64,000 nucleotides of DNA from Ligilactobacillus ubinensis (GTDB lineage Bacteria; Bacillota; Bacilli; Lactobacillales; Lactobacillaceae), in NCBI RefSeq assembly GCF_024160875.1, contig NZ_JAIULA010000004.1, positions 79,427 to 143,426 on the forward strand, given 5' to 3'. This document shows positions 11,180-21,843 of the stretch, piece by piece. The first letter of the stretch is position 1, and every line of letters starts with the position of its first letter. The position numbers and the translations under genes are program-made. The notes below the pieces were generated by a model, which did no database searches, was not told the origin of the DNA, and saw only the letters and a list, made by a program, of their open reading frames with translations.

Positions 11180-12060
11180 GAACGATTAACACTTTCCTTT
11201 CGCTTGTTCATATCACGGTGAGAAACTCTTACAGAATAACTCTTTTTCAAGAAATCCCCAATTCTTTGAGATAAAGCCACTGAACGATGTTGTCCACCAG
11301 TACATCCAATAGCGATAGTTACACTTGATTTACCTTCTCGCTTATATCCTGGTAAAACAACTTCTAATGTCTTCATAAAATTAGCGTAAAACTCTTCTGT
11401 TGTATCTGAATTCATCACATATTCTGAAACTTCTTTATCTAGTCCTGTTTTGTTGCGTAATGCCGGTACATAGTATGGATTAGGCAAAAACCTTACATCC
11501 ATCACAATATCGGCATCAATTGGTAAGCCGTACTTGAATCCAAAAGATAAAACTTCAATATGAAATGATTTAACATCCATTGTTTCAAAATTATGAAAAA
11601 TTTCTTCTCGTAATTGTCTGGGGGATAAACGACTTGTATCCACTATTAATTGTGCTTGTGATTTTATCGTTGCGAGTAATTCGCGCTCTAACTGTACTCC
11701 ATCAAGCACCCGACCTTCCATCGCTAATGGATGTGAACGTCTAGTTTCTTTATAGCGTGCAACCAATTCTTCATCTGAGGCATCTAAAAATAAAATTCGT
11801 GTATTTGCAAAATCAGTTTCTTCTAAGTCATCTAACATTTCACCTATTTCATCGTAAAAAGCCCGTGAACGTAAATCAATGACTAGTGCAACCTTTTTTA
11901 CTTTACCGGATTCCTTGACCAATTCCCAAAATTTAGGCAGCAAGGTGGGCGGCATATTATCAATACAAAAATATCCTAAATCTTCAAAGCTTTGCATAGC
12001 AACTGTTTTACCAGCACCACTCATACCTGTAACAATGACTAAACTCAAAGTTTCTGTCAA
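11176..12060 (-). CDS. rapZ: RapZ/YvcJ family nucleotide-binding protein
   Basis: P-loop protein binding ATP/GTP. The enterobacterial relative is an adaptor for decay of the GlmZ small RNA; the Bacillus relative affects competence. I set the start at the TTG at 12060 because GGAGG lies 8 bases ahead and the product then begins [12 protein letters not shown], as in relatives (294 residues). An in-frame ATG nine codons upstream has no ribosome site. The Walker A motif is GMSGAGKT (near 11-18). The C-terminal domain shows [13 protein letters not shown] and RVSHRD. First gene of rapZ-yvcK-whiA. Confidence 0.93.
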   Translation of the reverse strand: MTETLSLVIVTGMSGAGKTVAMQSFEDLGYFCIDNMPPTLLPKFWELVKESGKVKKVALVIDLRSRAFYDEIGEMLDDLEETDFANTRILFLDASDEELVARYKETRRSHPLAMEGRVLDGVQLERELLATIKSQAQLIVDTSRLSPRQLREEIFHNFETMDVKSFHIEVLSFGFKYGLPIDADIVMDVRFLPNPYYVPALRNKTGLDKEVSEYVMNSDTTEEFYANFMKTLEVVLPGYKREGKSSVTIAIGCTGGQHRSVALSQRIGDFLKKSYSVRVSHRDMNKRKESVNRS

Positions 12061-12093
12061 TTTAAATCCCTCCAAATTAAAACCCATAACAAA

Positions 12094-12099
12094 ATTATA
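12094..12099 (-). promoter_or_regulatory. Extended -10 box of rapZ-yvcK-whiA
   Basis: The minus strand reads TGCTATAAT, a perfect -10 with the TGn extension, 34 bases before the rapZ start codon. The -35 region is weak, as is common with extended -10 promoters. Confidence 0.6.
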
Positions 12100-12157
12100 G
12101 CATATCGTATATATTTATTTGGTTTAAATATTTTTACATTCCACAAATTTATTCAAT

Positions 12158-12214
12158 AAAAAAGCTAAATATTACCCATTCTCAATTATTCAAACGAGCC
12201 CTACTTAGCTTTTT
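12158..12214 (-). terminator. Terminator after luxS
   Basis: AAAAAGCTAAG on the minus strand pairs with the distal TTTAGCTTTTTT across a loop of about 36 bases, ending in a T run. It begins a few bases after the luxS stop codon. Confidence 0.65.
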
Positions 12215-12219
12215 AAATA

Positions 12220-12693
12220 TTAATCTACCACTTTTCGTTCAAATGGATCAGAAGATATTCCCTCTGTTAAAATCTTTCTACACCATTCTTGTGCAGAAAA
12301 TAATGAATGATCACGATAGTTACCACAACTCTTGATATCCGTTCCTTGTACATCACTCCATGAAGCCTTAGTGATATCAATAAGTGCCTTTTTTAATGCC
12401 GTAGCAACCTCAACTGTATCGTGCTCACCCCACATAATCAAATGAAAACCTGTTCTACATCCAAATGGAGAACAGTCGATTACACCGTCCATATAATCGC
12501 GTAGATATCCAGCTAACATATGCTCAATCGTATGCAATCCAGCCGTTGGTATTGCATTTTCATTTGGTTGAACCAAGCGTAGATCAAAATTTGAAATTTG
12601 ATCACCCTTAGGACCATTTTCAACCGTAATTAATCGTACATAAGGTGCCTTAACTGCCGTATGATCTAAAGTAAAACTCTCTACTTTTGCCAC
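12220..12693 (-). CDS. luxS: S-ribosylhomocysteine lyase (autoinducer-2 synthase)
   Basis: Cleaves S-ribosylhomocysteine to homocysteine and DPD, the precursor of AI-2; part of the activated methyl cycle. The product has 157 residues, the usual length. The metal site is visible as H54 and H58 in HTIEHML and the distal cysteine in KSCGNYRDH (near 125). The conserved SPFGCRTGF region supplies the catalytic cysteine. It is flanked by its own terminator and by uvrA, and is probably monocistronic. Confidence 0.97.
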   Translation of the reverse strand: MAKVESFTLDHTAVKAPYVRLITVENGPKGDQISNFDLRLVQPNENAIPTAGLHTIEHMLAGYLRDYMDGVIDCSPFGCRTGFHLIMWGEHDTVEVATALKKALIDITKASWSDVQGTDIKSCGNYRDHSLFSAQEWCRKILTEGISSDPFERKVVD

Positions 12694-12759
12694 AAATCAT
12701 CCACTCCTATTCATTTATCTATACCCTAACTTTAGCATTTTAGTTTAAAAAAGCAAGAG

Positions 12760-15609
12760 TTAATCAGTTTGAACTGTGACATAGTGTCCATCTTCTAAGA
12801 TTGGACGTAAATATTTACCCGTATAACTTTCTTTTACCGCTGCAATTTCTTCTGGTGTTCCTGTAGCAACAATTGTACCACCCTCTGCACCGCCTTCAGG
12901 GCCTAAGTCAATTACATAATCTGCTGTTTTTATGACATCCAAATTATGCTCAATTACTAAAACTGTATTTCCTTTATTTACTAATTTTTGCAATACATTT
13001 AAGAGACGCTTAATATCATCTGCATGCAAGCCTGTAGTAGGTTCATCCAAAATGTAAAAAGTTTTCCCATTAGACTTACGATGTAACTCAGAAGCTAACT
13101 TCATCCGCTGTGCTTCTCCACCAGAAAGCGTCGTTGCCGATTGACCAAGTGCTATATAACCTAATCCTACATCCTTAATAGTTTGCAATTTTCGTTTAAT
13201 TTTAGGAATTGAATCAAAAAATTCTAACGCTTCAGAAACAGTAAACTCAAGAATCTGCGCGATATTTTTTCCCTTGTACTCAACTTCTAAAGTTTCTGAA
13301 TTATATCTTGTTCCATGACAAATTTCACAGGGAACATAAACATCTGGCAAAAAATTCATCTCAATTTTAATAATGCCATCACCCTTGCAAGCTTCACATC
13401 TACCACCTTTAACATTAAAACTAAATCGACCCTTTCCATACCCGCGTAATTTAGCCTGATTCGTTTGAGCAAATAAACTACGAATATCATCAAAAACACC
13501 TGTATAGGTTGCTGGATTACTGCGTGGAGTTCTTCCAATTGGGCTTTGATCTATATTAATAACTTTTTCAAGGTTTTCTACTCCAGTAATTTTGGCATAC
13601 TTGCCTGGCTTTTTAGAATTATTATTTATTTTCTGTGCTAATGCTCGCTCCAAAATCATATTAATTAATGTTGATTTTCCTGACCCTGAAACACCTGTGA
13701 CTGCAATAAATTCACCTAAAGGAAAAGCGACATCAATCTTTTTTAAATTATTTTCTTGTGCTCCATATAAACATATTTTTTTACCATTTCCTTGTCTGCG
13801 TTTGTCAGGAATAGCAATATACTTTTTTCCTGATAAGTATTGACCCGTTAATGATTTACGCGATCGAATAACCTGCTTAGGTGTTCCAGCAGCAATAATC
13901 TCACCGCCATTTTCGCCAGCACCTGGGCCAATATCAATTAAATAATCCGCTGCACGCATTGTATCTTCATCATGTTCAACTACAATTAGCGTATTACCTA
14001 ATGCACACATTTTCTTTAAAGATTCAATTAGTCTATTATTATCACGTTGATGCAATCCAATCGATGGTTCATCTAAAATATACATCACACCTGAAAGATT
14101 AGACCCAATTTGAGTTGCTAATCTTATCCTTTGTGCCTCACCACCTGATAAGGTTCGCGAAGCTCTACTTAAAGTTAAATACTCAAGTCCGACATTCTTT
14201 AAAAAGCTTAACCGATCGCATATTTCTTTCAGAATTGGATTAGCTATTTGTGCATTTTGGTTTGAAAATTTTAACTTCATAAAGAATTCTAAACTATCAC
14301 CTATTGGATAATCTGATACTTCACCAATATGCTTATCAGCAATTTTTACCGCTAACGCTTTTTTATTTAGGCGATATCCATGACAGGTCTGACAAGTTAA
14401 ACTAGTCATATACTGTCGCATTACATCACGCGTAAAATCACTATTTGTCCCTCGATATCTGCGCTCTATATTAGGGATAACTCCTTCAAAAACGGTATCT
14501 ATATCACGCAAACCACCAAAATCACTTTCAAACTTAAAATGAAATTTACGCTCACCTGCACCGTACAAAACAATCTGCTGCTGCTCTTTAGATAGTTTTT
14601 CAAACGGTGTATCTAAATCAATCTCAAATTCTGCACAAGCTTGTTCTAATAAGGTAGGATAATACTTCGAGCTAATTGGATTCCAAGGCGCGATCGCACC
14701 TTCTCTTAGTGTTTTACCCTTATCAGGTACCACCAAATCTTGATCAACTTCAAGTTTCATACCCAAACCATCACAATCTGGACAAGCTCCAAATGGTGCA
14801 TTAAATGAAAAAAGACGGGGTTCTAATTCTCCAATTGTAAAACCACAATAGGCACATGCAAATTTTTCAGAAAACTGCAACATCTCTCCATCTATAATCT
14901 GAACTGATGCATATCCTTTTGACAAGCGTAAAGCTGCTTCAAATGAGTCAAATAAACGTGAACGGATTCCTTTTTTAATAACAATTCTATCTACAACAAC
15001 AAAAATAGAGTGTTGAATATTTTTATCTAGCTCAATTTTTTCTTCTATATCATGCATCTGACCATCAATTAAGACTCGAACAAATCCTTCACGCTTAACT
15101 TTATCTAATAGATTTTTATGTTGTCCCTTTTTTCGACGCACAATTGGTGCTAAAATCATCAACTTAGTTTTTTCCGGTAAAGCTAGCACCTTATTTACCA
15201 TTTGTTCAGGTGATTGACTTGTAATTGTATGACCATCATTTGGACAAATTGGAGTACCTACTCGCGCCCACAACAAACGTAAATAATCGTTGATTTCTGT
15301 TACTGTTCCCACAGTTGATCGCGGATTTTTAGAAGTTGTTTTTTGATCAATTGAAATAGCAGGTGAAAGTCCATCAATTGAATCGACATCAGGTTTATCC
15401 ATCTGACCTAAAAATTGGCGCGCATAAGCCGATAAACTTTCAACATAGCGCCGCTGTCCTTCTGCATACAAAGTATCAAAAGCAAGCGAACTTTTCCCTG
15501 AGCCAGATAAACCTGTAATAACTACCAACTTGTCTTTAGGAATTTCAATATCAATATTTTTTAAATTATGTGCCCTTGCACCATGAACAATAATTTTATT
15601 ATGCGTCAC
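12760..15609 (-). CDS. uvrA: Excinuclease ABC subunit A
   Basis: DNA damage-recognition ATPase of nucleotide excision repair, acting with UvrB. The product has 949 residues, a typical length. The start is a GTG behind GAGGGAG. The two ABC modules show Walker [10 protein letters not shown] (near 33) and GVSGSGKST (near 640), signatures LSGGEAQRI and LSGGEAQRM, and Walker [12 protein letters not shown] and [11 protein letters not shown]. CxxC zinc motifs (CAYCGF with CPDCDG, and CEACKG with CEICHG) are complete. It begins 19 bases after uvrB, so the two form an operon. Confidence 0.98.
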   Translation of the reverse strand: MTHNKIIVHGARAHNLKNIDIEIPKDKLVVITGLSGSGKSSLAFDTLYAEGQRRYVESLSAYARQFLGQMDKPDVDSIDGLSPAISIDQKTTSKNPRSTVGTVTEINDYLRLLWARVGTPICPNDGHTITSQSPEQMVNKVLALPEKTKLMILAPIVRRKKGQHKNLLDKVKREGFVRVLIDGQMHDIEEKIELDKNIQHSIFVVVDRIVIKKGIRSRLFDSFEAALRLSKGYASVQIIDGEMLQFSEKFACAYCGFTIGELEPRLFSFNAPFGACPDCDGLGMKLEVDQDLVVPDKGKTLREGAIAPWNPISSKYYPTLLEQACAEFEIDLDTPFEKLSKEQQQIVLYGAGERKFHFKFESDFGGLRDIDTVFEGVIPNIERRYRGTNSDFTRDVMRQYMTSLTCQTCHGYRLNKKALAVKIADKHIGEVSDYPIGDSLEFFMKLKFSNQNAQIANPILKEICDRLSFLKNVGLEYLTLSRASRTLSGGEAQRIRLATQIGSNLSGVMYILDEPSIGLHQRDNNRLIESLKKMCALGNTLIVVEHDEDTMRAADYLIDIGPGAGENGGEIIAAGTPKQVIRSRKSLTGQYLSGKKYIAIPDKRRQGNGKKICLYGAQENNLKKIDVAFPLGEFIAVTGVSGSGKSTLINMILERALAQKINNNSKKPGKYAKITGVENLEKVINIDQSPIGRTPRSNPATYTGVFDDIRSLFAQTNQAKLRGYGKGRFSFNVKGGRCEACKGDGIIKIEMNFLPDVYVPCEICHGTRYNSETLEVEYKGKNIAQILEFTVSEALEFFDSIPKIKRKLQTIKDVGLGYIALGQSATTLSGGEAQRMKLASELHRKSNGKTFYILDEPTTGLHADDIKRLLNVLQKLVNKGNTVLVIEHNLDVIKTADYVIDLGPEGGAEGGTIVATGTPEEIAAVKESYTGKYLRPILEDGHYVTVQTD

Positions 15610-15628
15610 TTAACTCCCTCTTCTCTTA

Positions 15629-17626
15629 TCATAATTGAGATTTCAACTCTAACACTGTATCTCTTAGTGTTGCTGCCTCTTCAAAATCTAATTTCTTAGC
15701 AGCTTGTCGCATTTGATCCTCTAAATTTTTTATCAATGCTTGTTGATCTTGCTTATTCATATCCATAAATGCATCATCAGCAGATACTTCTTTGCGCTTC
15801 TTCGTTGATTTAACTGTGATTGCAATATTAGCCCGAATTTCTTTTTTAATCGTCCGCGGTGAAATATGATGTTTTTCGTTATAAGCCTGTTGAATATCAC
15901 GTCGTCGTTTTGTTTCATCCATAGCTGCTTGCATTGAATCTGTAATTTTATCAGCATACATAATAACATGTCCATGCACATTTCGTGCAGCACGACCAAT
16001 AGTCTGAATTAGCGACCGTTCATTGCGTAAAAATCCTTCCTTATCAGCATCTAATATTGCAATTAAGGATACTTCTGGCACATCAATTCCTTCTCGTAAT
16101 AAGTTAATTCCTACTAGAACATCAAATTTACCCAAACGTAAATCTCTAATTAATCGGGTTCTTTCTAAGGTTTTGATATCTGAATGAAGATAGCGCACAT
16201 TAATCCCTAATTCTTTAAAATAGTCAGTTAAATCTTCTGCCATCTTCTTAGTTAAAGTTGTTACAAAAACCCGCTCATTTTGCTTAATTCTAAGATTAAT
16301 TTCTGAAATTAAATCATCCATTTGGCCGCTACTTTTATGTACAGCTATTGTTGGATCTAGTAATCCAGTTGGTCGAATAATTTGTTGAATAACTTTATCA
16401 GTTCTATCTAATTCATATGGTCCCGGTGTTGCTGACATATAAATTATCTGATTAACATGTTTTTCGAACTCACTTAGCTGCAAAGGCCGATTATCCAATG
16501 CGCTTGGTAAACGAAAACCATAATCTACCAACATCTGTTTGCGCGAACGATCTCCTTTATACATTCCTCGTACCTGTGGCATTGTTACATGTGATTCATC
16601 AACTACGATTAAAAAGTCTTTTGGAAAGAAATCTAATAAGGTATATGGTGGCTGTCCCGGTTTTCTACCATCCATATGTCGCGAATAATTTTCAATTCCA
16701 GAACAATATCCCATTTCACGTAGCATTTCGATATCATAAGTTGTTCGCTGCTTTAATCTTTGTGCTTCTAATAGTTTTTCTTCTGCAGTTAGTTCAGCAA
16801 CTCTTTCGTCCATTTCTTTTTCAATATTCTCAATTGCCGTTTGCAAACGTCCTTCATTTGTCATAAAGTGTGTTGCCGGAAAAATTGCAACATGATCTCG
16901 CTCTCCTAATAGTTCTCCTGTTAAAGGATCAATTTCTCGAATACGATCAATTTCATCTCCAAAAAACTCTATTCTTAAGGCTCTAGAATCATGTGACGCT
17001 GGAAAAATTTCTACAATATCCCCTTGAACTCGAAAACGTCCGCGCTGAAAATCAATATCGTTTCTTTCAAATTGAATATCAATTAAACTACGTAATAATT
17101 GATCTCGTTCTATTTGTTGACCTGTTCTTAACGAAATTGTGTGCTCCTGATATTCTTTGGGATCTCCTAAACCAAATATAGAAGAAACAGATGCCACTAC
17201 GATAACATCATTTCTTTCCAAGAGTGAGCTCGTTGCTGAATGTCGAAGTTTATCAATTTCATCATTTATACTAGAATCCTTTTCGATATATGTATCACTT
17301 GATGGTACATACGCTTCAGGTTGATAGTAATCATAATAACTAACAAAGTATTCAACTGCATTATTAGGAAAAAATTCTTTAAATTCGCCATACAACTGTC
17401 CCGCTAATGTTTTGTTATGCGCTAATACTAATGTAGGTTTATTGGCATTTTTTATAACGTTTGAAATTGTGAATGTTTTTCCGGTACCTGTTGCACCTAA
17501 AAGAATTTGTTCTTTTTCTCCAGCTTCAATTCCTGTACTTAACTTACTGATTGCCTCAGGTTGATCTCCCGTAGGCTGATAGTTAGAAACTAATTCAAAT
17601 TTTCGATTTGCTTGACGTTCAATCAC
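15629..17626 (-). CDS. uvrB: Excinuclease ABC subunit B
   Basis: Helicase-like damage verification subunit that hands the lesion to UvrC. The product has 665 residues. The start is a GTG with AGTGAGGAA in front. Walker A is [11 protein letters not shown] (near 42), the beta-hairpin region is [12 protein letters not shown] (near 97), the DEVD-type box is FLIVVDESH and motif VI is QTIGRAARN. The UVR domain that contacts UvrC closes the protein ([20 protein letters not shown]). A LexA-like box precedes the gene, consistent with SOS control of uvrBA. Confidence 0.98.
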   Translation of the reverse strand: MIERQANRKFELVSNYQPTGDQPEAISKLSTGIEAGEKEQILLGATGTGKTFTISNVIKNANKPTLVLAHNKTLAGQLYGEFKEFFPNNAVEYFVSYYDYYQPEAYVPSSDTYIEKDSSINDEIDKLRHSATSSLLERNDVIVVASVSSIFGLGDPKEYQEHTISLRTGQQIERDQLLRSLIDIQFERNDIDFQRGRFRVQGDIVEIFPASHDSRALRIEFFGDEIDRIREIDPLTGELLGERDHVAIFPATHFMTNEGRLQTAIENIEKEMDERVAELTAEEKLLEAQRLKQRTTYDIEMLREMGYCSGIENYSRHMDGRKPGQPPYTLLDFFPKDFLIVVDESHVTMPQVRGMYKGDRSRKQMLVDYGFRLPSALDNRPLQLSEFEKHVNQIIYMSATPGPYELDRTDKVIQQIIRPTGLLDPTIAVHKSSGQMDDLISEINLRIKQNERVFVTTLTKKMAEDLTDYFKELGINVRYLHSDIKTLERTRLIRDLRLGKFDVLVGINLLREGIDVPEVSLIAILDADKEGFLRNERSLIQTIGRAARNVHGHVIMYADKITDSMQAAMDETKRRRDIQQAYNEKHHISPRTIKKEIRANIAITVKSTKKRKEVSADDAFMDMNKQDQQALIKNLEDQMRQAAKKLDFEEAATLRDTVLELKSQL

Positions 17627-17669
17627 AATTATTCCTCACTTATCTGTTTGTCCTAAAATTTCAGCTCTA

Positions 17670-17695
17670 ATCATATCACACCGAACATATTTTCA
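17670..17695 (-). promoter_or_regulatory. uvrBA promoter with LexA/DinR-like box
   Basis: The plus strand 17682-17695 reads CGAAC-ATAT-TTTCA, matching 12 of 14 positions of the Gram-positive SOS consensus CGAAC-RNRY-GTTYC. Just downstream in the minus direction lies TGATATGAT, an extended -10 (hexamer at 17670-17675). The box would overlap the -35 region. uvrBA is a classic LexA target in Firmicutes, which supports the call. Confidence 0.5.
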
Positions 17696-17732
17696 CATCT
17701 ATTTAGCACTTTAAAATATATAAAAGGTAAGC

Positions 17733-17796
17733 AACTAAGATAAAAAAGTCTGGAACTTTTGTCCCAGACTCCACTTCAAAAAATAGTATCTTAGTT
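17733..17796 (-). terminator. Terminator after pgcA nested in a larger inverted repeat
   Basis: The inner stem AGTCTGGGAC/GTTCCAGACT (17747-17770) is followed on the minus strand by TTTTTTATC and terminates pgcA. An outer perfect 10-bp repeat (AACTAAGATA at 17733-17742, TATCTTAGTT at 17787-17796) encloses it, allowing one long two-part hairpin. Confidence 0.82.
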
Positions 17797-17826
17797 TTCA
17801 GTTACTAGTCGCTATCTTACTAAAAA

Positions 17827-19554
17827 CTAACCACGCACAAAATTATTAATAGCCGCTTCAAAAGCATCTCGCTTAGCTTGCACATCTGCCTCATCCTTGG
17901 CTTGTGTTCCTATATAAAACTTGATTTTAGGTTCTGTTCCAGAAGGACGTACCGCAATCCAAGTTCCATCTTCAAGAATATATTTTAGAACATTTGCTGT
18001 TGGAAAAGCCATCTTTGTAACAGTTCCATCCGCTAAACGTTTTTCTGCTTTCGCAAAATCTTCTAATGCTACAACTTTATAGTCTGCAAAACTTTCAGGA
18101 GATTCTTCTCTAAACTTAGTCATCAAATCTTTAATTTCTTGGGCTCCTTCAACACCATCAAAGGTTAAAGCAATTGTTTTTTCTGCATAATACCCATATT
18201 TAGCAAATAATTCTTGTAGTCCATCAAACAAATTCTTACCTTGTTTCTTATAGTAAGCTGCAACCTCAGCTAACATAACCAATGATTGAATAGCATCTTT
18301 ATCACGAACAAATGGCCGAATTAAATAACCATAACTTTCTTCAAAGCCCATCATAAAAGTATGTTCATTTGTTTCTTCAAAATGTTTAATCTGTTCTGCA
18401 ATGAATTTAAATCCAGTCAAAACATTAATCATGCCTACATTGTAACTAGCAGCCACCTTTGTTGCAAATTCACTAGAAACGATTGATTTAACTGCGGTTG
18501 CATTTGCTGGTAAAGTTCCCGCTTGCTGACGTGCTGTTAAAATATAATTCAACATAATCGTTGCAATTTGATTTCCAGTCAAAAGCTGATATTCACCATC
18601 TGGTTGTCTTACAGCTGCACCTAGTCGATCAGCATCTGGATCAACGGCAATAAGTAAGTCTGCACCTTGTTTTTTACCTAATTCAATTGCTAAATTAAAT
18701 GCCGCTGCATCTTCAGGGTTAGGTTTCTTAACCGTTGAAAAATCAGGATCTGGTTTGGCCTGTTCAGGTACCATTGTAAAGTTCTCAAAACCCGCTTGTA
18801 AAAGTGCCTTTTCGCCTAACATTGCTCCAGTTCCATGCAATGGTGTAAAAATTAATTTTAATGTTTTACCTTCTTCTGCTACTAGTTGGTTATTAATTGT
18901 TACTTTCTTTACTTCAGCAAGATATGCTTTATCTACTTCAGATCCAATAACCTTCAAAGTCCCATCTTCAATTAAACTTTCCTGCGAAGCAACTTCAATT
19001 GTAAATAAATCATCTACTTCACGAATATATTTAGTAATCAAATCTGACTCTTCTGGTGGCATTTGTGCGCCATCTTCACCGTATATCTTATAGCCATTAT
19101 ATTGCTTTGGATTATGACTTGCAGTAATCATAATACCAGCATATGTATGTAAATGCCGAACTGCAAATGATAATTCTGGTGTTGGACGTAAACTTTCAAA
19201 AACAAAAGTCGGAATGTTTTTTGCACCTAAAACTTTTGCCGCTTCAAATGCAAAATCTTGGGAATGATGTCTAGAATCATAACTAATTGCAACACCACGT
19301 TGGCGTGTTTTTTCATCTAATGTAGCCATAAAAGCAGCTAATCCAGCTGTTGCTTGGCGCACAGTATACGTATTCATTCTATTGATTCCCACACCTAATA
19401 CGCCACGCATACCAGCTGTGCCAAACTCTAATGGTGCATAAAATGCATCTTCCAACATCGTATCGTTACCTGCTAAACTAGCAAGTTCCTTTTTTGACTC
19501 TGGGTTTAAATCTGGATAATTCTTCCAAGTATTGTAAGTTTCCTTCCAACTCAT
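17827..19554 (-). CDS. pgcA: Phosphoglucomutase/phosphomannomutase, alpha-D-phosphohexomutase family
   Basis: Interconverts glucose 1- and 6-phosphate, linking glycolysis with UDP-glucose, glycolipid and polysaccharide synthesis. The 575-residue length and sequence fit the PgcA type of Firmicutes. The phosphoserine loop is TASHNPKQYNGYK (near 146), the metal loop is DPDADRLG (near 307) and the substrate phosphate loop near the C terminus is RPSGTEPKIKF. It stands alone, with an extended -10 promoter upstream and a terminator downstream. Confidence 0.95.
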   Translation of the reverse strand: MSWKETYNTWKNYPDLNPESKKELASLAGNDTMLEDAFYAPLEFGTAGMRGVLGVGINRMNTYTVRQATAGLAAFMATLDEKTRQRGVAISYDSRHHSQDFAFEAAKVLGAKNIPTFVFESLRPTPELSFAVRHLHTYAGIMITASHNPKQYNGYKIYGEDGAQMPPEESDLITKYIREVDDLFTIEVASQESLIEDGTLKVIGSEVDKAYLAEVKKVTINNQLVAEEGKTLKLIFTPLHGTGAMLGEKALLQAGFENFTMVPEQAKPDPDFSTVKKPNPEDAAAFNLAIELGKKQGADLLIAVDPDADRLGAAVRQPDGEYQLLTGNQIATIMLNYILTARQQAGTLPANATAVKSIVSSEFATKVAASYNVGMINVLTGFKFIAEQIKHFEETNEHTFMMGFEESYGYLIRPFVRDKDAIQSLVMLAEVAAYYKKQGKNLFDGLQELFAKYGYYAEKTIALTFDGVEGAQEIKDLMTKFREESPESFADYKVVALEDFAKAEKRLADGTVTKMAFPTANVLKYILEDGTWIAVRPSGTEPKIKFYIGTQAKDEADVQAKRDAFEAAINNFVRG

Positions 19555-19658
19555 AAAATCACTCCCTAAAATATCTACTGTATAAAATAATTTGTTTTGC
19601 TAAATAATGGTTAAAAATATAGTTTCAAACAACATATCTCCACTACTATCTACCTAAC

Positions 19659-19664
19659 ATTATA
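19659..19664 (-). promoter_or_regulatory. Extended -10 box of pgcA
   Basis: The minus strand reads TGGTATAAT, a perfect -10 with the TGn extension, about 105 bases before the pgcA start. The -35 region is weak. The long leader in between shows no riboswitch I recognise. Confidence 0.5.
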
Positions 19665-19789
19665 CCATATTTATACTAAGCAGATATATCAAATACTTTT
19701 AAGAAAAAATTAGTCTCCTATTACATCATTTGTTGTTAAAGATCCTTAATTAACTATTTACTTATTTTTGTAAGGTCCCAAGCACACAT

Positions 19790-19897
19790 AAAAAAAGTTC
19801 AGGTAAAATCCCTGAACTCTCCTTATCTCTAAATATTTGGTGCAAATGTATGCCAAAGTTTAACTAACTACACTTTACTACGTAAGTCAGCTAACTT
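19790..19897 (-). repeat. Dispersed hairpin element, copy A (terminator of trxB)
   Basis: AGTTCAGG/CCTGAACT form an 8-bp stem followed on the minus strand by seven T, so it can end the trxB transcript. Next to the stem the plus strand carries ATCTCTAAATATTTGGTGC (19825-19843), shared with the copies at 39733, 41891 and 47715. A near-palindrome AAGTCAGCTAACTT (19884-19897) closes the element. The remaining 19555-19971 spacer holds only the pgcA promoter. Confidence 0.65.
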
Positions 19898-19971
19898 CTA
19901 CTATAGATTATCCGTTTTACGCCGTTTACTTTTTCTAGCTAATTATCTTTTATCCCTCTTTTTGCGAAAAG

Positions 19972-20901
19972 TTAGTCTTTCAAGGTTTCTAAATAATTAA
20001 ATGCTTGCTGCCCTGCTATACTACCATCGCCAACTGCAGTTGTAATTTGACGAAGATCCTTTTTGCGAACATCTCCTAACGCAAATACTCCAGGTGCCTT
20101 AGTACTCATCTTTTCATCGGTTTCAATCCAACCATTTTCATCTGTGATATTTAGACTTTCAAAGGGTGTTGTCATCGGTTCAATGCCGACATAGATAAAA
20201 ATACCATCAGCAGCTATTTTACTATCCTCGCCGGTTTTATTATTATGCACATTAAGTCCCGTCACTTTTTGACCATCGCCACTAATTTCTGTGACAACAG
20301 TATCCCATGTAAAGTTCATCTTTGCATTTGCAAAGGCACGTTTCTGAATAATTTTTTGTGCACGTAACTCATTTCTTCTATGAATAACATTCACATTAGC
20401 TGCTAATTGAGTAAGGTAACTACCTTCTTCTATCGCTGAATCGCCACCGCCAATTACTGCTACCTGCTTATTCTTAAAGAAAGCACCATCACAAACTGCA
20501 CAATATGATACACCGCGCCCACTGTACTCTTCTTCTCCTGGCACACCTAATTTTCTATGCTGAGATCCAGTTGCAATAATCACCACATCAGTTTCAAATT
20601 CTTCACTGTCGGTTTTAACTACTTTGGTTTTTGCAGAAGTTAACTTTACGTTTTCCACATTTCCATATGCATACTCCGCACCAAACTGTAATGCACTTTC
20701 ATACATTTTTTCAGCTAAATCAGGTCCTAAAATAGATTTATACCCTGGATAGTTCTCAATTTCTGCCGTATTGTTCATCTGACCACCATAAACACCACGA
20801 TCAAGTATTAATACATGTAAGTTTGCACGTGATGCATACAGTGCAGCTGTCATTCCACCTGGTCCAGCACCGATTACAATCACATCATACTTTTTTACCA
20901 T
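19972..20901 (-). CDS. trxB: Thioredoxin-disulfide reductase
   Basis: FAD-dependent enzyme that reduces thioredoxin with NADPH. The product has 309 residues, the usual bacterial length. The FAD motif is VIGAGPGGM (near 10), the redox pair is CAVC (near 134-137, in SYCAVCDGAFF), the NADPH motif is VIGGGDSA and the second FAD contact is VFALGDV. GGGAGG lies 10 bases before the ATG. It lies between lgt and pgcA, probably transcribed as part of hprK-lgt-trxB. A thioredoxin or the NrdH encoded at 60141 are likely partners. Confidence 0.97.
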   Translation of the reverse strand: MVKKYDVIVIGAGPGGMTAALYASRANLHVLILDRGVYGGQMNNTAEIENYPGYKSILGPDLAEKMYESALQFGAEYAYGNVENVKLTSAKTKVVKTDSEEFETDVVIIATGSQHRKLGVPGEEEYSGRGVSYCAVCDGAFFKNKQVAVIGGGDSAIEEGSYLTQLAANVNVIHRRNELRAQKIIQKRAFANAKMNFTWDTVVTEISGDGQKVTGLNVHNNKTGEDSKIAADGIFIYVGIEPMTTPFESLNITDENGWIETDEKMSTKAPGVFALGDVRKKDLRQITTAVGDGSIAGQQAFNYLETLKD

Positions 20902-20989
20902 CAGCTTATCTTCCTCCCACTATTATCTTTATTGCATTATACCTTACTTTTTGTTAGTAATCTAGCACTTTGTTTTTAGAATAAATTTT

Positions 20990-21823
20990 TCATTTCTCTG
21001 TTTTTATCCCTGCATCCAAATACCAATCATTAAGCGGGTTCCAATATCGGCGATACGCCCACCAAGCAATAGCGCCAACAAAAAAGACAAGTGATAGCCA
21101 TTGTGAAACACGTAATGAACCTAGCATTAAGCTATCAGTCCGCATTCCTTCTATGAAGAATCGCCCAAATGAATACCAAATAACATACGTAAAGAAGACT
21201 TCACCTTGCTTAAATAAACCACTCTTATGTCTAAGACTGATTATCAAAATAAAACCTAAAATATCCCATACAGATTCATATAAAAATGTAGGTTGATAAT
21301 AAATTCCATTTATATGCATCTGTTGCACGATAAACTCTGGTAAATGTAAGCTATTTAAAAAGGCCAATGTTGTTGGCCTACCATGTGCCTCTTGATTCAT
21401 AAAATTTCCCCATCGACCAATACCTTGGGCTAAAATAACAGTTGGGGCAATCACATCTAAAAATAACCAACTTGAGATATTATTTCTTTTGCAAAATATT
21501 AAAAGTACCGCTAACGCACCTAATAAAGATCCGTAAATGGCAATTCCACCATCCCAAATTCGATAAATTTGATTTAAATGTTGCGAATAATATGACCATT
21601 GAAAAACAACATAGTATGTTCGTGCCGCAATAATCGAAAAAGGTAATGCCCATAACAGAAAATCATAAAAATAGTCTTCTTTTAATCCACGTTTTTTACC
21701 TTCATTTACAGACAATAAAACTGCTAAAACAACTGCAGTTGCTATAATAATCCCATACCAATGGATTTCTATGGCGCCAATTTTTAGTGCAATTGGATTT
21801 AATACTCCTAATAAATTTCCCAC
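20990..21823 (-). CDS. lgt: Prolipoprotein diacylglyceryl transferase
   Basis: Integral membrane enzyme that moves diacylglycerol from phosphatidylglycerol to the lipobox cysteine of prelipoproteins. The product has 277 residues with about seven membrane helices. The signature region GRWGNFMNQEAHG (near 140) and the substrate residues HWYG near 21 and GRFFIEGMRTDS near 216 are visible. The start is GTG (21823), 20 bases after hprK, with only a weak GA-rich ribosome site, which suggests coupling to hprK. The hprK-lgt order is standard in Firmicutes. Confidence 0.96.
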   Translation of the reverse strand: MGNLLGVLNPIALKIGAIEIHWYGIIIATAVVLAVLLSVNEGKKRGLKEDYFYDFLLWALPFSIIAARTYYVVFQWSYYSQHLNQIYRIWDGGIAIYGSLLGALAVLLIFCKRNNISSWLFLDVIAPTVILAQGIGRWGNFMNQEAHGRPTTLAFLNSLHLPEFIVQQMHINGIYYQPTFLYESVWDILGFILIISLRHKSGLFKQGEVFFTYVIWYSFGRFFIEGMRTDSLMLGSLRVSQWLSLVFFVGAIAWWAYRRYWNPLNDWYLDAGIKTEK

Positions 21824-21843
21824 TTACTTCTCTTCTTCCTAAA

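Noticed and set aside
16498..16866. Plus-strand open frame of 122 codons opposite uvrB
   Set aside because: Antisense to conserved uvrB motifs, composition dictated by the gene below it, no ribosome site.
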